Origin: JAVZJR01 sp037447235
GTDB taxonomy: Archaea > Micrarchaeota > Micrarchaeia > Anstonellales > Bilamarchaeaceae
NCBI GenBank assembly: GCA_037447235.1
Contig: JBBIHC010000001.1
Coordinates: 1 to 64,000, forward strand
Direction of reading: 5' to 3'
DNA: 64,000 nt
Shown here: piece after piece, positions 49,914-58,612 of the stretch
How the letters are laid out: each line of letters starts with the position of its first letter
How positions within the stretch are numbered: the stretch's first letter is position 1
Notes under the pieces: generated by a model
What the model was told of the DNA's origin: nothing
Database searches by the model: none
Seen by the model: only the letters and a program-made list of their open reading frames with translations
Program-made: the position numbers and the translations under genes

Positions 49914-49989
49914 AAACTTTTGCGCAGGTAACATACGGCCCCTTTTGCCTTAACGATAGTCAGTATGCTCTGTAAAACACAAAAAGACA

Positions 49990-50001
49990 CAATATTTAAA
50001 A
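49990..50001 (+). promoter_or_regulatory. TATA box for the giant gene
   Basis: AATATTTAAAAG is centred near 49996. Start of transcription 26 bases later is 50022, three bases before ATG 50025, indicating a leaderless mRNA for the 1769-residue protein. Confidence 0.6.
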
Positions 50002-50024
50002 GATATCGCAGTCTATAAAATTTT

Positions 50025-53000
50025 ATGGTTGAGAAAAAGAAAACAGGCAGTCTACGCCATCGATTCGTCAGCAGAGTTCTTGTCGCCGCCATCTCAACCA
50101 GCAGTTTTTTGGGCATCCAACCTAAATTTATAAAGCCTTTTAGCCTAAAATATGCTATGGCAGAACAGATCCAGAAGCTAATGTTGCCCGAGAAAGAGCG
50201 CCAGCAGATTGCTGAAGAAATATTTAACTTAATAAAAACAATAATAACAAGTCCTGACAAATCAAAAATTGAGAGTGCATATACGGATTTTAAGGCAATA
50301 GAGGGCGAATTAAAAAGTACATACAATTCCGCAACATTGAAGGAAATAGGGAAGGGCATATCAAACAGGATAAATGCATCAGAAATGCGCCAATTGTTTG
50401 ACGCATATCAAAAACACAGCAAGGAAAAAAACAAAGAACCAAAAATACACGATTTTGTCACTGGTGTTTATAAAATAAGACGGGCGCTGATGGAAGGAAA
50501 AACGCCCGACTTTCCTGAAAAGTTGGTTGAATCTATTAGAACGGCGCAGTTGCGGGGGGCAGTGCCGATAAGAAAAGAAAAAGACCTTGAAGAGAAAAAA
50601 GCGCATGCCGAGCAGGGAAGGGAATACATCAAAGAACGAATTGAACAGATAAAAGAGGCAATAGAAGATCTACGAGAAATGGTGAAAAGTGAAGTAAAAG
50701 ATGATTACTCGAAACAACGCATTTTTTCGGTCTTAGACCGTTGGGAACAACGCACGAAGGAATTCGAAAAGGAATTCGAATCTGGTCTGAATAAAATAAA
50801 GAGCGAAAAACTAAAATATTATAGCGAAGCAGAGAAGGTTGGGGCCAACTTGGATAATATTGCAAAAGAGATTGACGACTTTGTCAGGAACCAGATTGTT
50901 AACAAGGATGAAATCAGGCGGATAAACCAAACCGCGCTCTTTTTTTTCAGGGCACTCTATACCGGCACCGAAGAAGCCGTCTCAGAAGCCGAGAATGCCC
51001 GCGGTATGCTGGAAAACATGAAACAAACCGCGCCGCTAAAATATCTCTTTTGTGTGAACTGGATTAACATGCTCATAAAAAACAAAGCACCGCAGGTTTA
51101 TGAAGCCATGCAAACAAGGAAGGACGTCTGGAGTGCGATCGCTGCTGTGCTGGGCGCCATAGAGGATAAGCAGGAGGCCGCTATAAAAAACATATACGGC
51201 CAGTATTTCGTGGAATATGTGAAGACGAATAAGGAGGCGCTGGAGAAAGCGGATGAGCAAAACTACAAAAAAATAGGAGAAACCGCACTTCTTCTTTTGT
51301 ATGTAAGCGACGACCTTATAGACGCAGTAGTAAAGGTTTTGAGCAGAGAAGAAGAAAAAAAATACAGCACAAATTTCATTGATGCTGCAAATGAAATAAA
51401 GGTGTTTATGGAAAATGCCCAAAACTATTACATCGGCGATAAGTTTAATGTCATTAAATTTGCAGAAGAGCACCCACATCTTTTTTCAAAACTAATAGAA
51501 AATTTTGAGCCAATCAAAGAAGCGCGCATTAGTGGAGAAATGGGCTCTGTTGTTTCGCAAATGCATAATTTCAGGCAAAAACTCAGCCTTGCCATGACAG
51601 CAACCAACTCGGATGAAGCGACCACCCAGCTTGAAAGCGCATTCGTTTTATATAAAGACTATTTTGGCAATAACCCGGCTTTCCTTAAATTGATGTATGA
51701 CATTGACACAATTGCCGGATATGAAATACAAAATCTTGAGGACGCAAAACAGCTTTTCTTAAAGATAGCTAAAGACTTAAAGATAGCTAAAGAAGAACCG
51801 TCAAATCTTGAGCTCATAAACAAAGCCATAGGGCAAGGCGTTGCTGACATCCTGACCAGGTATTTCATGTCAAAAGCCGCTTCTGAGATAGCCACAAAAT
51901 ATGGCAGCGCTGGAAGCGTCCCCAGCGTGCTTGGTGAAGCAATAACAACAATGGCCAAGCTGGACCCCTGGCTGCTCCCGCAATACTATGAAAAGATAAT
52001 GAAACCGATGGCGGAGGTGTTTGGGAGCGGGCAGGAAGAAAGGGATTTCACAGAGTCATTGACAGTATTTAACGGGTTCGTGCTCCAACGCTATCCTCCA
52101 ACCACCTTTCTAGCTGAACAAACAAGAAATAACTTTATCAAAATATTTGACTATTTTAAGGGCAACATCCCCAAAGCAAAGGAAATGATGACGCACCGTG
52201 AGCTTGAATACGAAACAAGGCAACGAAGCGAGCTTGGACCATTTGAAGTTTATCCGCCGTATAACTTGTATGCGCTAAAACAGTCAGCGTTATTGAATAT
52301 GGTAAACATACCGCTTCCATATCTCCAAAGGTTTCCTGCCTTGGACATTTTTCCGCATCCACTACTGCCAAATGTTGCTTCACTGCCATACGGCCCGATT
52401 CAGATTGAAAGCGATGCCGAGAGGCTTCACCAAAAGCTTATTTTGCAATTGCAGCCGTTTTCTCCTGTTGCCGGAAGGCCCTTGTTGTCAGCTGATTTCA
52501 GGATAGCAAGAGTGTCAAGGCAAGTGATGCTGCAGCATATCAGGAAAGCCTTTGGCCAGGTATCAATGTACGCCCCCGCTGACCTCATCTCTGCGATGAT
52601 GGAAACCGGGGCTTATGCCGCCGGCACTGAGCAGGGTTTCGCCGGAGGCGGCAGGGCAGAGACGCAATTGCGCTATCCTGAAGGCAGTCTTCTTGCTCAG
52701 GCCGGGTATTTGCTGGACAAAGAAGGTCCTAGTAAATTGCACGAGGTGACTGCAGCAACAGCCGGTGGCGGAGTAGGTCCGCTCGCGCGCCTTGAAAACA
52801 GGGTGACTTTTACCGAGAAAGAGGGCACTTCCCTTTCTGAAACTGCCTTGAACGCGGTGCTCAACAACCTGGTTGCGTTTTCAAAGCAAACCGGGGAATC
52901 GTTGCTGATATACGTCCCGGAGTTATCCTATTATGAAACTGAAACAAAAGAAGAAAAACGGGTAGGAGGCAAGCTATATTACATAAGTGCCAACGGAGAT

Positions 53001-55334
53001 GTTTTTCAGGTTTCTATGGGCCATAATGACTTTGACCGGTTCAGGCAATTTATATACGGAAGCGCGGAAACCGAGAATGTTTTGGCCAGCATGAGAAAAT
53101 ACGGCTGGACAGAAGCAGATTTTGGCGATTTTGGCGGGGCGATTGGTTTCACTTTGGGCAAATTCGCTGCTTTTATGATGGAGGACGCAATAAGGCAGGC
53201 CACCATGCTTGTCGCCCCTTCAATAAGGACAGACCCGGCTACCGGCCTGCAGATCAAGGAATTAGGTATGCAGGCAGGAGCAACATTGGGGTATAGCGGC
53301 GTGTTTGCTGTGGCGCTCAATGACGCCATTCTTGGAGGCACCGCGGCATTCATTACAAGGGTGGAAGCGCCTAAAACAGCCAAAGGCATTTATACCGGCG
53401 AAATAATCTGGCGCAAAATAGAGCCTCAAAAAGAGATGGAAATACGCGCCATAGGAGGATATCCTTTGACAGCAGGCGTTTCCCTAAAAACGATCAGGAA
53501 GGAAGGGGGAAAGGAGCGGGGCTACTATGCCAAGGCAACGATAGCAACAACGCTGTTTTGGGAAAACCTTTACAGGCAGGATAGCGAGGCCGAGGCAATC
53601 GCAAATTACGCATCTACGAAGCTTGCGGAATTCTATTACTGGAATGAGGACAAGGCAACCCAGGAGAGGAATTTCATTGGCGCTTCCCTGATGTTTGCCG
53701 GCTTGAACGAGCAGGGCGAAGAACTTAAAAAGCAGATGAAGGATTTTGGATGGGACAATACCTACTTCTCCCTAGTGGCTGCGCACTATGCAAAAAAATG
53801 GGGAGTATTCCTCATTGGCCAGAGGGTTCCGGGTTTCGCAAGCGACTTGGAATACCTGTCCCAAGTCGTTGAAAGGGGAAGGAACGACATTATGGCCTAT
53901 CCTGAATGGGCTGGCGTGATTTCAAATAGAATCGCAGATGAGATAGCAAGAATGAAGGAGCAGAAAAGATGGCGTGGTGCGGCCGGGCTTGAACTCAACC
54001 TCGACAGCTGGGAAATGAGGGTTTTGGGAAGGGCTGAGATCGAAGAATATCAAAAGAACCTGGAACTGGGGTACTCGCTGATTGAAGGAGTGGCATTTGC
54101 CGGCTACAAAAGATGGATAGAGCCATATTTCCAGGCAAACCTGCTCTCGTATCAATACGTCGCACAGCAAGGATATGCCAAGTATCTTGACCTGCTTTTT
54201 TCATTGGGCGCAGCGAATATCAGGGCAACACTGCACAAAACATTTTATTATGATACCCCAGTGAAGACAAAAGATGACTTGCTTGAATTTTTAAAAACCA
54301 AACTTGCATTGAAAGAGATCTTGGAATATCTTACAAAAGAAGAAGTGAAAGAACAGTTTGCTGTTGATTTTGCAACGAGTGCAAAGGTAGAAGCGCGGCT
54401 TGGCAGCCAATACTATCTTTTGGTCGATATGTCTTCAAAAGAATGTTACATAGGCAATGAGCTAGACAGGGAAGAATGGGTTAGGGTGGGTTTTAGTGAC
54501 AAGCAGATTTATTCGTTGAGGATTGAAGACAATAAGGTCAGCATAGAAGTTCCTGACACAAGCGAAGCCAGCTGGTTCAGAAGCCTCAAGCTTGTGGGCG
54601 GGGTTCCCCTTGAATTAAAAGGAGAAAGCGCAAAATTGGCTGGATGGACATCTGGTTTATTGCTCAAGGTATTTGAGGATTATAAAAGAGACATTATCGC
54701 AGCCATTCTGGCAGGACACAAAGAACTTGAGGGCTATGACATATCACAGTACTCCCTTGTCTTGTCCAGCAAATGGGACGATGTTAATTTCGGCGCATTG
54801 GGTCAAAGGGTATACGGGTATATTATGGTAAACCATCTGGATAAAAAAGTTGTCATAGAGCCCATAGAGCCGACACCGCCAACAGAGATAGAACAGACAA
54901 CATTCGGGGCAGGAGCAACGTTGGTTTACTTTGACGGCCTGCTGGGAGAAACAAAAAAGCTTAATATTTATGTTGAAGGCGGTTGGATAAATCTCGCGCN
55001 NNNNNNNNNNNNNNNNNNNNNNNNNNNNNNNNNNNNNNNNNNNNNNNNNNNNNNNNNNNNNNNNNNNNNNNNNNNNNNNNNNNNNNNNNNNNNNNNNNNA
55101 GGCAAGGAAATGGTATTTCGGCTTGGCGCCAGTTTGGAGTGGAAGCAAACTTTGTTCGGCCAGGAAGGGTGGCTTAACTTGGGCATCGCTGCCTGGAGAG
55201 GGTGGTGGCCATTGGCGCAACCATTAAACATAGCAGATTTTTCAACAATTCACCAGCATATGTATTATGACTCTTATGCCACCAGCCTGTCTCAACCTTG
55301 GGCGTTTATGCTCTATGCCGGCTGGAAATGGTAG
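50025..55334 (+). CDS. Giant exported protein with barrel-like C-terminus
   Basis: About 1769 codons counting 100 unresolved bases. A basic start and a modest hydrophobic stretch (VLVAAISTSSFLGI) up to an AMA-EQ site around residue 45 resemble a signal peptide. Residues 50 to about 780 are helical and charged. From about 900 onward the sequence becomes beta-rich and glycine/aromatic-rich, with alternating strands such as GAAGLELNLDSWEMRVLGRA, YFQANLLSYQYVA and FRLGASLEWKQTLFG, and the protein ends in AFMLYAGWKW. This pattern is like an outer-membrane barrel. No family is recognised. It is divergent from the orphan pair at 46.8-49.9 kb. Confidence 0.75.
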   Translation: MVEKKKTGSLRHRFVSRVLVAAISTSSFLGIQPKFIKPFSLKYAMAEQIQKLMLPEKERQQIAEEIFNLIKTIITSPDKSKIESAYTDFKAIEGELKSTYNSATLKEIGKGISNRINASEMRQLFDAYQKHSKEKNKEPKIHDFVTGVYKIRRALMEGKTPDFPEKLVESIRTAQLRGAVPIRKEKDLEEKKAHAEQGREYIKERIEQIKEAIEDLREMVKSEVKDDYSKQRIFSVLDRWEQRTKEFEKEFESGLNKIKSEKLKYYSEAEKVGANLDNIAKEIDDFVRNQIVNKDEIRRINQTALFFFRALYTGTEEAVSEAENARGMLENMKQTAPLKYLFCVNWINMLIKNKAPQVYEAMQTRKDVWSAIAAVLGAIEDKQEAAIKNIYGQYFVEYVKTNKEALEKADEQNYKKIGETALLLLYVSDDLIDAVVKVLSREEEKKYSTNFIDAANEIKVFMENAQNYYIGDKFNVIKFAEEHPHLFSKLIENFEPIKEARISGEMGSVVSQMHNFRQKLSLAMTATNSDEATTQLESAFVLYKDYFGNNPAFLKLMYDIDTIAGYEIQNLEDAKQLFLKIAKDLKIAKEEPSNLELINKAIGQGVADILTRYFMSKAASEIATKYGSAGSVPSVLGEAITTMAKLDPWLLPQYYEKIMKPMAEVFGSGQEERDFTESLTVFNGFVLQRYPPTTFLAEQTRNNFIKIFDYFKGNIPKAKEMMTHRELEYETRQRSELGPFEVYPPYNLYALKQSALLNMVNIPLPYLQRFPALDIFPHPLLPNVASLPYGPIQIESDAERLHQKLILQLQPFSPVAGRPLLSADFRIARVSRQVMLQHIRKAFGQVSMYAPADLISAMMETGAYAAGTEQGFAGGGRAETQLRYPEGSLLAQAGYLLDKEGPSKLHEVTAATAGGGVGPLARLENRVTFTEKEGTSLSETALNAVLNNLVAFSKQTGESLLIYVPELSYYETETKEEKRVGGKLYYISANGDVFQVSMGHNDFDRFRQFIYGSAETENVLASMRKYGWTEADFGDFGGAIGFTLGKFAAFMMEDAIRQATMLVAPSIRTDPATGLQIKELGMQAGATLGYSGVFAVALNDAILGGTAAFITRVEAPKTAKGIYTGEIIWRKIEPQKEMEIRAIGGYPLTAGVSLKTIRKEGGKERGYYAKATIATTLFWENLYRQDSEAEAIANYASTKLAEFYYWNEDKATQERNFIGASLMFAGLNEQGEELKKQMKDFGWDNTYFSLVAAHYAKKWGVFLIGQRVPGFASDLEYLSQVVERGRNDIMAYPEWAGVISNRIADEIARMKEQKRWRGAAGLELNLDSWEMRVLGRAEIEEYQKNLELGYSLIEGVAFAGYKRWIEPYFQANLLSYQYVAQQGYAKYLDLLFSLGAANIRATLHKTFYYDTPVKTKDDLLEFLKTKLALKEILEYLTKEEVKEQFAVDFATSAKVEARLGSQYYLLVDMSSKECYIGNELDREEWVRVGFSDKQIYSLRIEDNKVSIEVPDTSEASWFRSLKLVGGVPLELKGESAKLAGWTSGLLLKVFEDYKRDIIAAILAGHKELEGYDISQYSLVLSSKWDDVNFGALGQRVYGYIMVNHLDKKVVIEPIEPTPPTEIEQTTFGAGATLVYFDGLLGETKKLNIYVEGGWINLAXXXXXXXXXXXXXXXXXXXXXXXXXXXXXXXXXXGKEMVFRLGASLEWKQTLFGQEGWLNLGIAAWRGWWPLAQPLNIADFSTIHQHMYYDSYATSLSQPWAFMLYAGWKW
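55000..55099. other. Assembly gap of 100 N inside the giant gene
   Basis: Exactly 100 N, likely of arbitrary length. The reading frame on both sides is coherent and uninterrupted, so the gene probably continues across, but the number of missing codons is unknown. Confidence 0.95.
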
Positions 55335-55347
55335 CAAGAACGCAAAA

Positions 55348-55743
55348 TCAGATAATGTCCAAAACCGGCTCTGCGTTGAGGCCGAGCGAAAGGCTGTTTC
55401 TCACAAAACCAAGCTCTGTCTTGCTCAGCCACCTGTATTCGTCGTGCTCGCCAGACAACTGCACCAAATCATTATTAGTCTCTGCCGCATATACAATATA
55501 GACAGAATGCTTTTCATTCTCGCCTTTTCTGTATGTCGCTGATGTCACTCCAAGATAGCGCAATGGCTTCTGCACCGCTATGCCTGTTTCTTCCCGCAGC
55601 TCCCTTATTGCGCTATCCTCAGGATGCTCACCCCAGTCAACCCCGCCGCCAGGGAATTCCCATATCCCATCCTTGCGCTTAAGAAGGAGAATCCTGCCAT
55701 TGTTATACAAAACCACATAAGCATTTATTTCCTGAATCCGCAT
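55348..55743 (-). CDS. NUDIX hydrolase
   Basis: A 131-residue NUDIX protein. GGGVDWGEHPEDSAIRELRE followed by ETG is the NUDIX box with its RELREE metal ligands, preceded by DGIWEFPG. I use ATG 55743 (MRIQEI); a GTG three codons upstream (55752) is an alternative. It follows TFE by about 10 bases on the same strand and is convergent with the giant gene, 13 bases away. The second NUDIX of the window, at 13849, is a different subtype. The substrate is unknown. Confidence 0.87.
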   Translation of the reverse strand: MRIQEINAYVVLYNNGRILLLKRKDGIWEFPGGGVDWGEHPEDSAIRELREETGIAVQKPLRYLGVTSATYRKGENEKHSVYIVYAAETNNDLVQLSGEHDEYRWLSKTELGFVRNSLSLGLNAEPVLDII

Positions 55744-55753
55744 CTTTTTCACT

Positions 55754-56473
55754 TTACTTCAAAACTCGCACAAAGGTCTTTGTTTCAATAATCCCAAGCT
55801 TTTGCATAAGCTCCTCATTAAGAAACTCGAGCGGCTTGCCGCAGATGTCGCACCTGAAGTTCTTGTCAACCGCATTTTCAAATCCGACTATTGTTGTTAT
55901 TCCGCACAACGGGCAGACATAATGCTCGGAGCCGTTTGAACCGCTTGAAAAGCCGAATTTCTTCGTTTTCTCATCCACCCACTTGAAAATCTTTTCCTTA
56001 TTCAGCCACCAGCTGTAGGAATACCAGCCGGTCTCATTGTCCTTGTAGCGCGTGTACATCACCAGCCCTTCGTTGTGCAGTATGTTAAGCGCTGCGCGCA
56101 CATCGCTTATTTTTAGTTTCAGCCTTTTTGCGATGTCCTCATCGCTCAGCGACCTGTCAAAATGCTTTATTATCGCCAGCGCGTTTTCTCCACCAACATC
56201 AATGAGCGTCTGCCTTACTATCGGCCTTGTGAGCAATTCACTGATCTGCGCCATTTCCTCGGCAGTTAGGGCATAGATTGCCTCTGCCGGCTGCTCAGCC
56301 TTCTTTCTCACATCCACTCTTTTCTTTACCTGCAGTTTTTTCATTGTCTTTTTGCCTTTCGCGTTCGCTTTGTTCTGCATTCTTGGCACTGCCGTCACTG
56401 TCTGCGTCTTTTTTATTACCTTTGTTTTTTGTTTTTTCTTTTTAGTGCTAATTCGTGATGCATTTTTTTTCAC
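55754..56473 (-). CDS. tfe: Transcription factor E (TFE)
   Basis: A 239-residue homologue of TFIIE-alpha that helps open archaeal promoters. An N-terminal basic extension of about 60 residues (KKKKQKTKVIKKTQ) precedes the winged helix (IKHFDRSLSDEDIAKRLKLK, VRAALNILHNEGLVMYTR) and the C-terminal zinc ribbon with CPLC and CDIC. The basic N-terminal tail is unusual; TFE normally starts near the winged helix. The start codon is a GTG at 56473 preceded by GGTGAT. A GTTTAAATATAAG TATA lies further upstream. Confidence 0.92.
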   Translation of the reverse strand: MKKNASRISTKKKKQKTKVIKKTQTVTAVPRMQNKANAKGKKTMKKLQVKKRVDVRKKAEQPAEAIYALTAEEMAQISELLTRPIVRQTLIDVGGENALAIIKHFDRSLSDEDIAKRLKLKISDVRAALNILHNEGLVMYTRYKDNETGWYSYSWWLNKEKIFKWVDEKTKKFGFSSGSNGSEHYVCPLCGITTIVGFENAVDKNFRCDICGKPLEFLNEELMQKLGIIETKTFVRVLK

Positions 56474-56683
56474 ATAATCACCTGCTTTATTTTGAGCATT
56501 TCTTATATTTAAACTTATTTATTTTCAGGTGGTAAAACAATTAAAATAACCGCGCCGCAGCAGCATTAGGAAACCGTATATGTGTTTATATATGAACATA
56601 AATGCTTAAAAATATTTTGAATCTGCCCGCTTTGCCCGGCAAAAGGCAATATTTTAATCAGTTATCTTACTTAATAAAAAGCA

Positions 56684-56809
56684 AGCCCCATCGTCTAGTT
56701 CGGCTTTGCCGAAGGCAACGGTCAAGGATACGAGGCTCTGGACCTCGGGACACCGGTTCGAAACCGTCTGGCGACCAACCGCCGGATGGCGTTAATCCGG
56801 TTGGGGCTA
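56684..56809 (+). tRNA. tRNA-Gln(CTG) with D-loop and T-loop introns
   Basis: Acceptor AGCCCCA (56684-56690) pairs with TGGGGCT (56802-56808), discriminator A. The anticodon arm is CGAGG-CTCTGGA-CCTCG, uninterrupted, with anticodon CTG. The D-loop holds 20 extra bases (about 56700-56719) folding as TTCGGC-TTT-GCCGAA. The T-loop holds about 33 extra bases (about 56762-56795) folding as a 10-bp hairpin (CCGTCTGGCG/CGCCGGATGG). Removing both leaves a standard 73-base tRNA-Gln with T arm ACCGG-TTCGAAT-CCGGT. A TATA-like ATATTTTAAT lies about 30 bases upstream. No CCA is encoded. Confidence 0.9.
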
Positions 56810-56823
56810 ATCCGCGTGGTTTT

Positions 56824-57474
56824 ATGATCGTGCTGAACCTGAAGGCATACGGCGAAGTGATAAAAAATCCGCTTTATTTTGTCGATACCGTGAAGGATGT
56901 CGTTGGCGAATGCGGCGTAAGAATAGTGGTTGCCGTGCCCGCCCCGTACCTGAAAGAAAGCGCCGAGCGCTATTCTGACATTTATGCGCAGCATATGGAC
57001 CACCACGAGCCCGGGGCGCATACCGGAAGCATTACCGCCGAGATGCTTTCATCCATCCGCGCAAGGGGAACGCTGATAAACCACTCTGAGAAGAGAGTGG
57101 ATGCCGAAGCCGTGAGAAAAGCAGTTGAGAGGGCGCATCAATTAAACCTTGAAACGGTTGTCTGCGCAGAAACGCCCGCGGAAAGCGAAGCTTTCAGCGA
57201 ATTTAGTCCGACCTTCATTGCTATAGAGCCGCCTGAGTTGATAGGAAGCGGAAGGAGCGTATCAACAGCGAAGCCCGAAGTGATAGTTGAATCGGTAAAG
57301 CGGATAAAGGCTAAAAATCCGGCTGTAAGGTTTTTGTGCGGCGCTGGAGTGAACAGCAAGGAGGATGTGCAAAAGGCGCTTATGCTTGGCGCCGAGGGGG
57401 TGCTTCTTGCCTCCGCTTTCGTCAAGGCACGGAATCCGAAAGAATTTCTTTTGGACTTGGCGTCTGTTTTTTAA
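56824..57474 (+). CDS. tpiA: Triosephosphate isomerase, archaeal type
   Basis: A 216-residue isomerase of dihydroxyacetone phosphate and glyceraldehyde 3-phosphate. The short archaeal form is evident: VLNLKAYGE at the start, the catalytic histidine and glutamate in TLINHSEKR and FIAIEPPELIGSG, and the phosphate-binding FLCGAGVNSKEDV and GAEGVLLASAFVKA. I start at ATG 56824; the open frame upstream runs through tRNA-Gln. It lies 14 bases after the tRNA and is probably on the same transcript. Confidence 0.95.
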   Translation: MIVLNLKAYGEVIKNPLYFVDTVKDVVGECGVRIVVAVPAPYLKESAERYSDIYAQHMDHHEPGAHTGSITAEMLSSIRARGTLINHSEKRVDAEAVRKAVERAHQLNLETVVCAETPAESEAFSEFSPTFIAIEPPELIGSGRSVSTAKPEVIVESVKRIKAKNPAVRFLCGAGVNSKEDVQKALMLGAEGVLLASAFVKARNPKEFLLDLASVF

Positions 57475-57503
57475 AATTTGCGTTATGGAAGTAATACTGC
57501 GGC

Positions 57504-57575
57504 GCGACCGTAGTCTACCGGTTATGATTCGAGATTGCCAATCTCGCGGACCGGGTTCAATTCCCGGCGGTCGCA
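57504..57575 (+). tRNA. tRNA-Gly(GCC)
   Basis: Acceptor GCGACCG pairs with CGGTCGC (57568-57574), discriminator A. D arm GTC...GAT, anticodon arm CGAGA-TTGCCAA-TCTCG with anticodon GCC, T arm CCGGG-TTCAATT-CCCGG. It is 72 bases with no intron and no encoded CCA. A TTTTTTAAAATTT element at about 57467-57479, overlapping the tpiA stop, sits about 30 bases upstream. Confidence 0.95.
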
Positions 57576-57635
57576 TTCATTATGATGGATTTTCTGCAGC
57601 GCGCGTTGGCAGGCAATGCCGCGCTTTGCTGTGCA

Positions 57636-57780
57636 GGGGTCATGGTGCAAGGCATTGGTGCGCTTCTGGCGCGCATTGCACGCAGCCAGGTAACACGGCG
57701 GGCTCCAGATCGGTCCTGTGCGCAGGACAAAAAAGCCGTGCAGATACCCGCATATTAGGGTTCAAATCCCTATGACCCCA
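57636..57780 (+). tRNA. tRNA-Trp(CCA) with D-loop and anticodon introns
   Basis: Acceptor GGGGTCA (57636-57642) pairs with TGACCCC (57773-57779), discriminator A. The T arm is TAGGG-TTCAAAT-CCCTA. Anticodon stem GCGGG (57698-57702) pairs with CCCGC (57747-57751); loop CTCCAG plus A gives anticodon CCA after removing 37 bases (57709-57745) at site 37/38. The D-loop is enlarged by about 35 bases (about 57650-57684) containing GTGCGC-TTCTG-GCGCGC. The spliced length would be 73. Archaeal tRNA-Trp often has an anticodon intron; the D-loop insertion is unusual. The spacer before it (57590-57635) can form a long hairpin. Confidence 0.87.
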
Positions 57781-57799
57781 ATCAGAAAAAGGTGAGCAA

Positions 57800-58588
57800 A
57801 TGAAAAAAGCACTGCTAATCGCGATTTTGCTTCTTGCAGGCTGCATCGGCCCGCCGGCGCAGACGGAAGACAACAGCATACACCATGACATCGTTGAATA
57901 CGGCGACAATGTCAGCGTCAACTACATCCTTATGGTTGATGGCAGGATTGTGGATACCGATATTGAGGAAGTCGCAAGGGAAAACGGGATCTATTCAGTG
58001 TTCAGGAATTACGGCCCGCTTAACTTTACCGTCCTGCTTGGCGAAAGCCGGCTGCTGCCCGAATTTGTCAAGGGCGTCGTTGGCATGAGGAAAAATGAAA
58101 GCAGGATGCTCACCATACTTCCGCGCGACGGGTACGGCGAATACAACGCATCCTTGCGCTATGAAGTGCCAAGATATTACAACAAAAGCGCGTTTGAAAA
58201 GATTCCCCGCTCATATTTCGAGGAAAAGAACATAACGATAGAAAACGGCACCGCGTTTGAAGTCGACTCAGGCAAGTTTTTCATTGCCGATTACGACAAC
58301 GAAACCGTCACGGTGATGTATATTTTTGAGATAGGCGGAAGCTTTGATTACAACGGCTTCCACCAGGTGGTCACTGATTTCAGAAATGAGACATATACGA
58401 TAATGTTCGATGTGAGGGTGAACGGGTCTTACAACACCATAAGCCAGGTGACTGGAAAACCCGCTGCGGTAAGGGTGACGAATTTGACAAATGACACGAT
58501 TACTTTCGATGAAAACCATCCCCTTGCCGGGAAGACCCTGCTCTTCAACATAACTCTTGTCGGCCTGCAGAAACAAGCAGCCGGATAA
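57800..58588 (+). CDS. FKBP-type peptidyl-prolyl isomerase lipoprotein
   Basis: A 262-residue protein. The lipobox LLAGC places the lipidated Cys at residue 15. The mature part resembles SlyD-like FKBP: VEYGDNVSVNYILMVDGRIVDT, then LNFTVLLGESRLLPEFVKGV and GMRKNESRMLTILPRDGYGEY, with an inserted chaperone-like domain. Several N-x-S/T sites fit an extracellular protein. GGTGA precedes the ATG. It would help fold exported proteins. It follows tRNA-Trp by 19 bases. Confidence 0.85.
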   Translation: MKKALLIAILLLAGCIGPPAQTEDNSIHHDIVEYGDNVSVNYILMVDGRIVDTDIEEVARENGIYSVFRNYGPLNFTVLLGESRLLPEFVKGVVGMRKNESRMLTILPRDGYGEYNASLRYEVPRYYNKSAFEKIPRSYFEEKNITIENGTAFEVDSGKFFIADYDNETVTVMYIFEIGGSFDYNGFHQVVTDFRNETYTIMFDVRVNGSYNTISQVTGKPAAVRVTNLTNDTITFDENHPLAGKTLLFNITLVGLQKQAAG

Positions 58589-58612
58589 CCGGGAATAACA
58601 GGGCGGAGCCAA

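Noticed and set aside
56602..56823. Upstream extension of the triosephosphate isomerase frame
   Set aside because: The extension translates the tRNA-Gln gene. The archaeal TPI family starts at the ATG at 56824.
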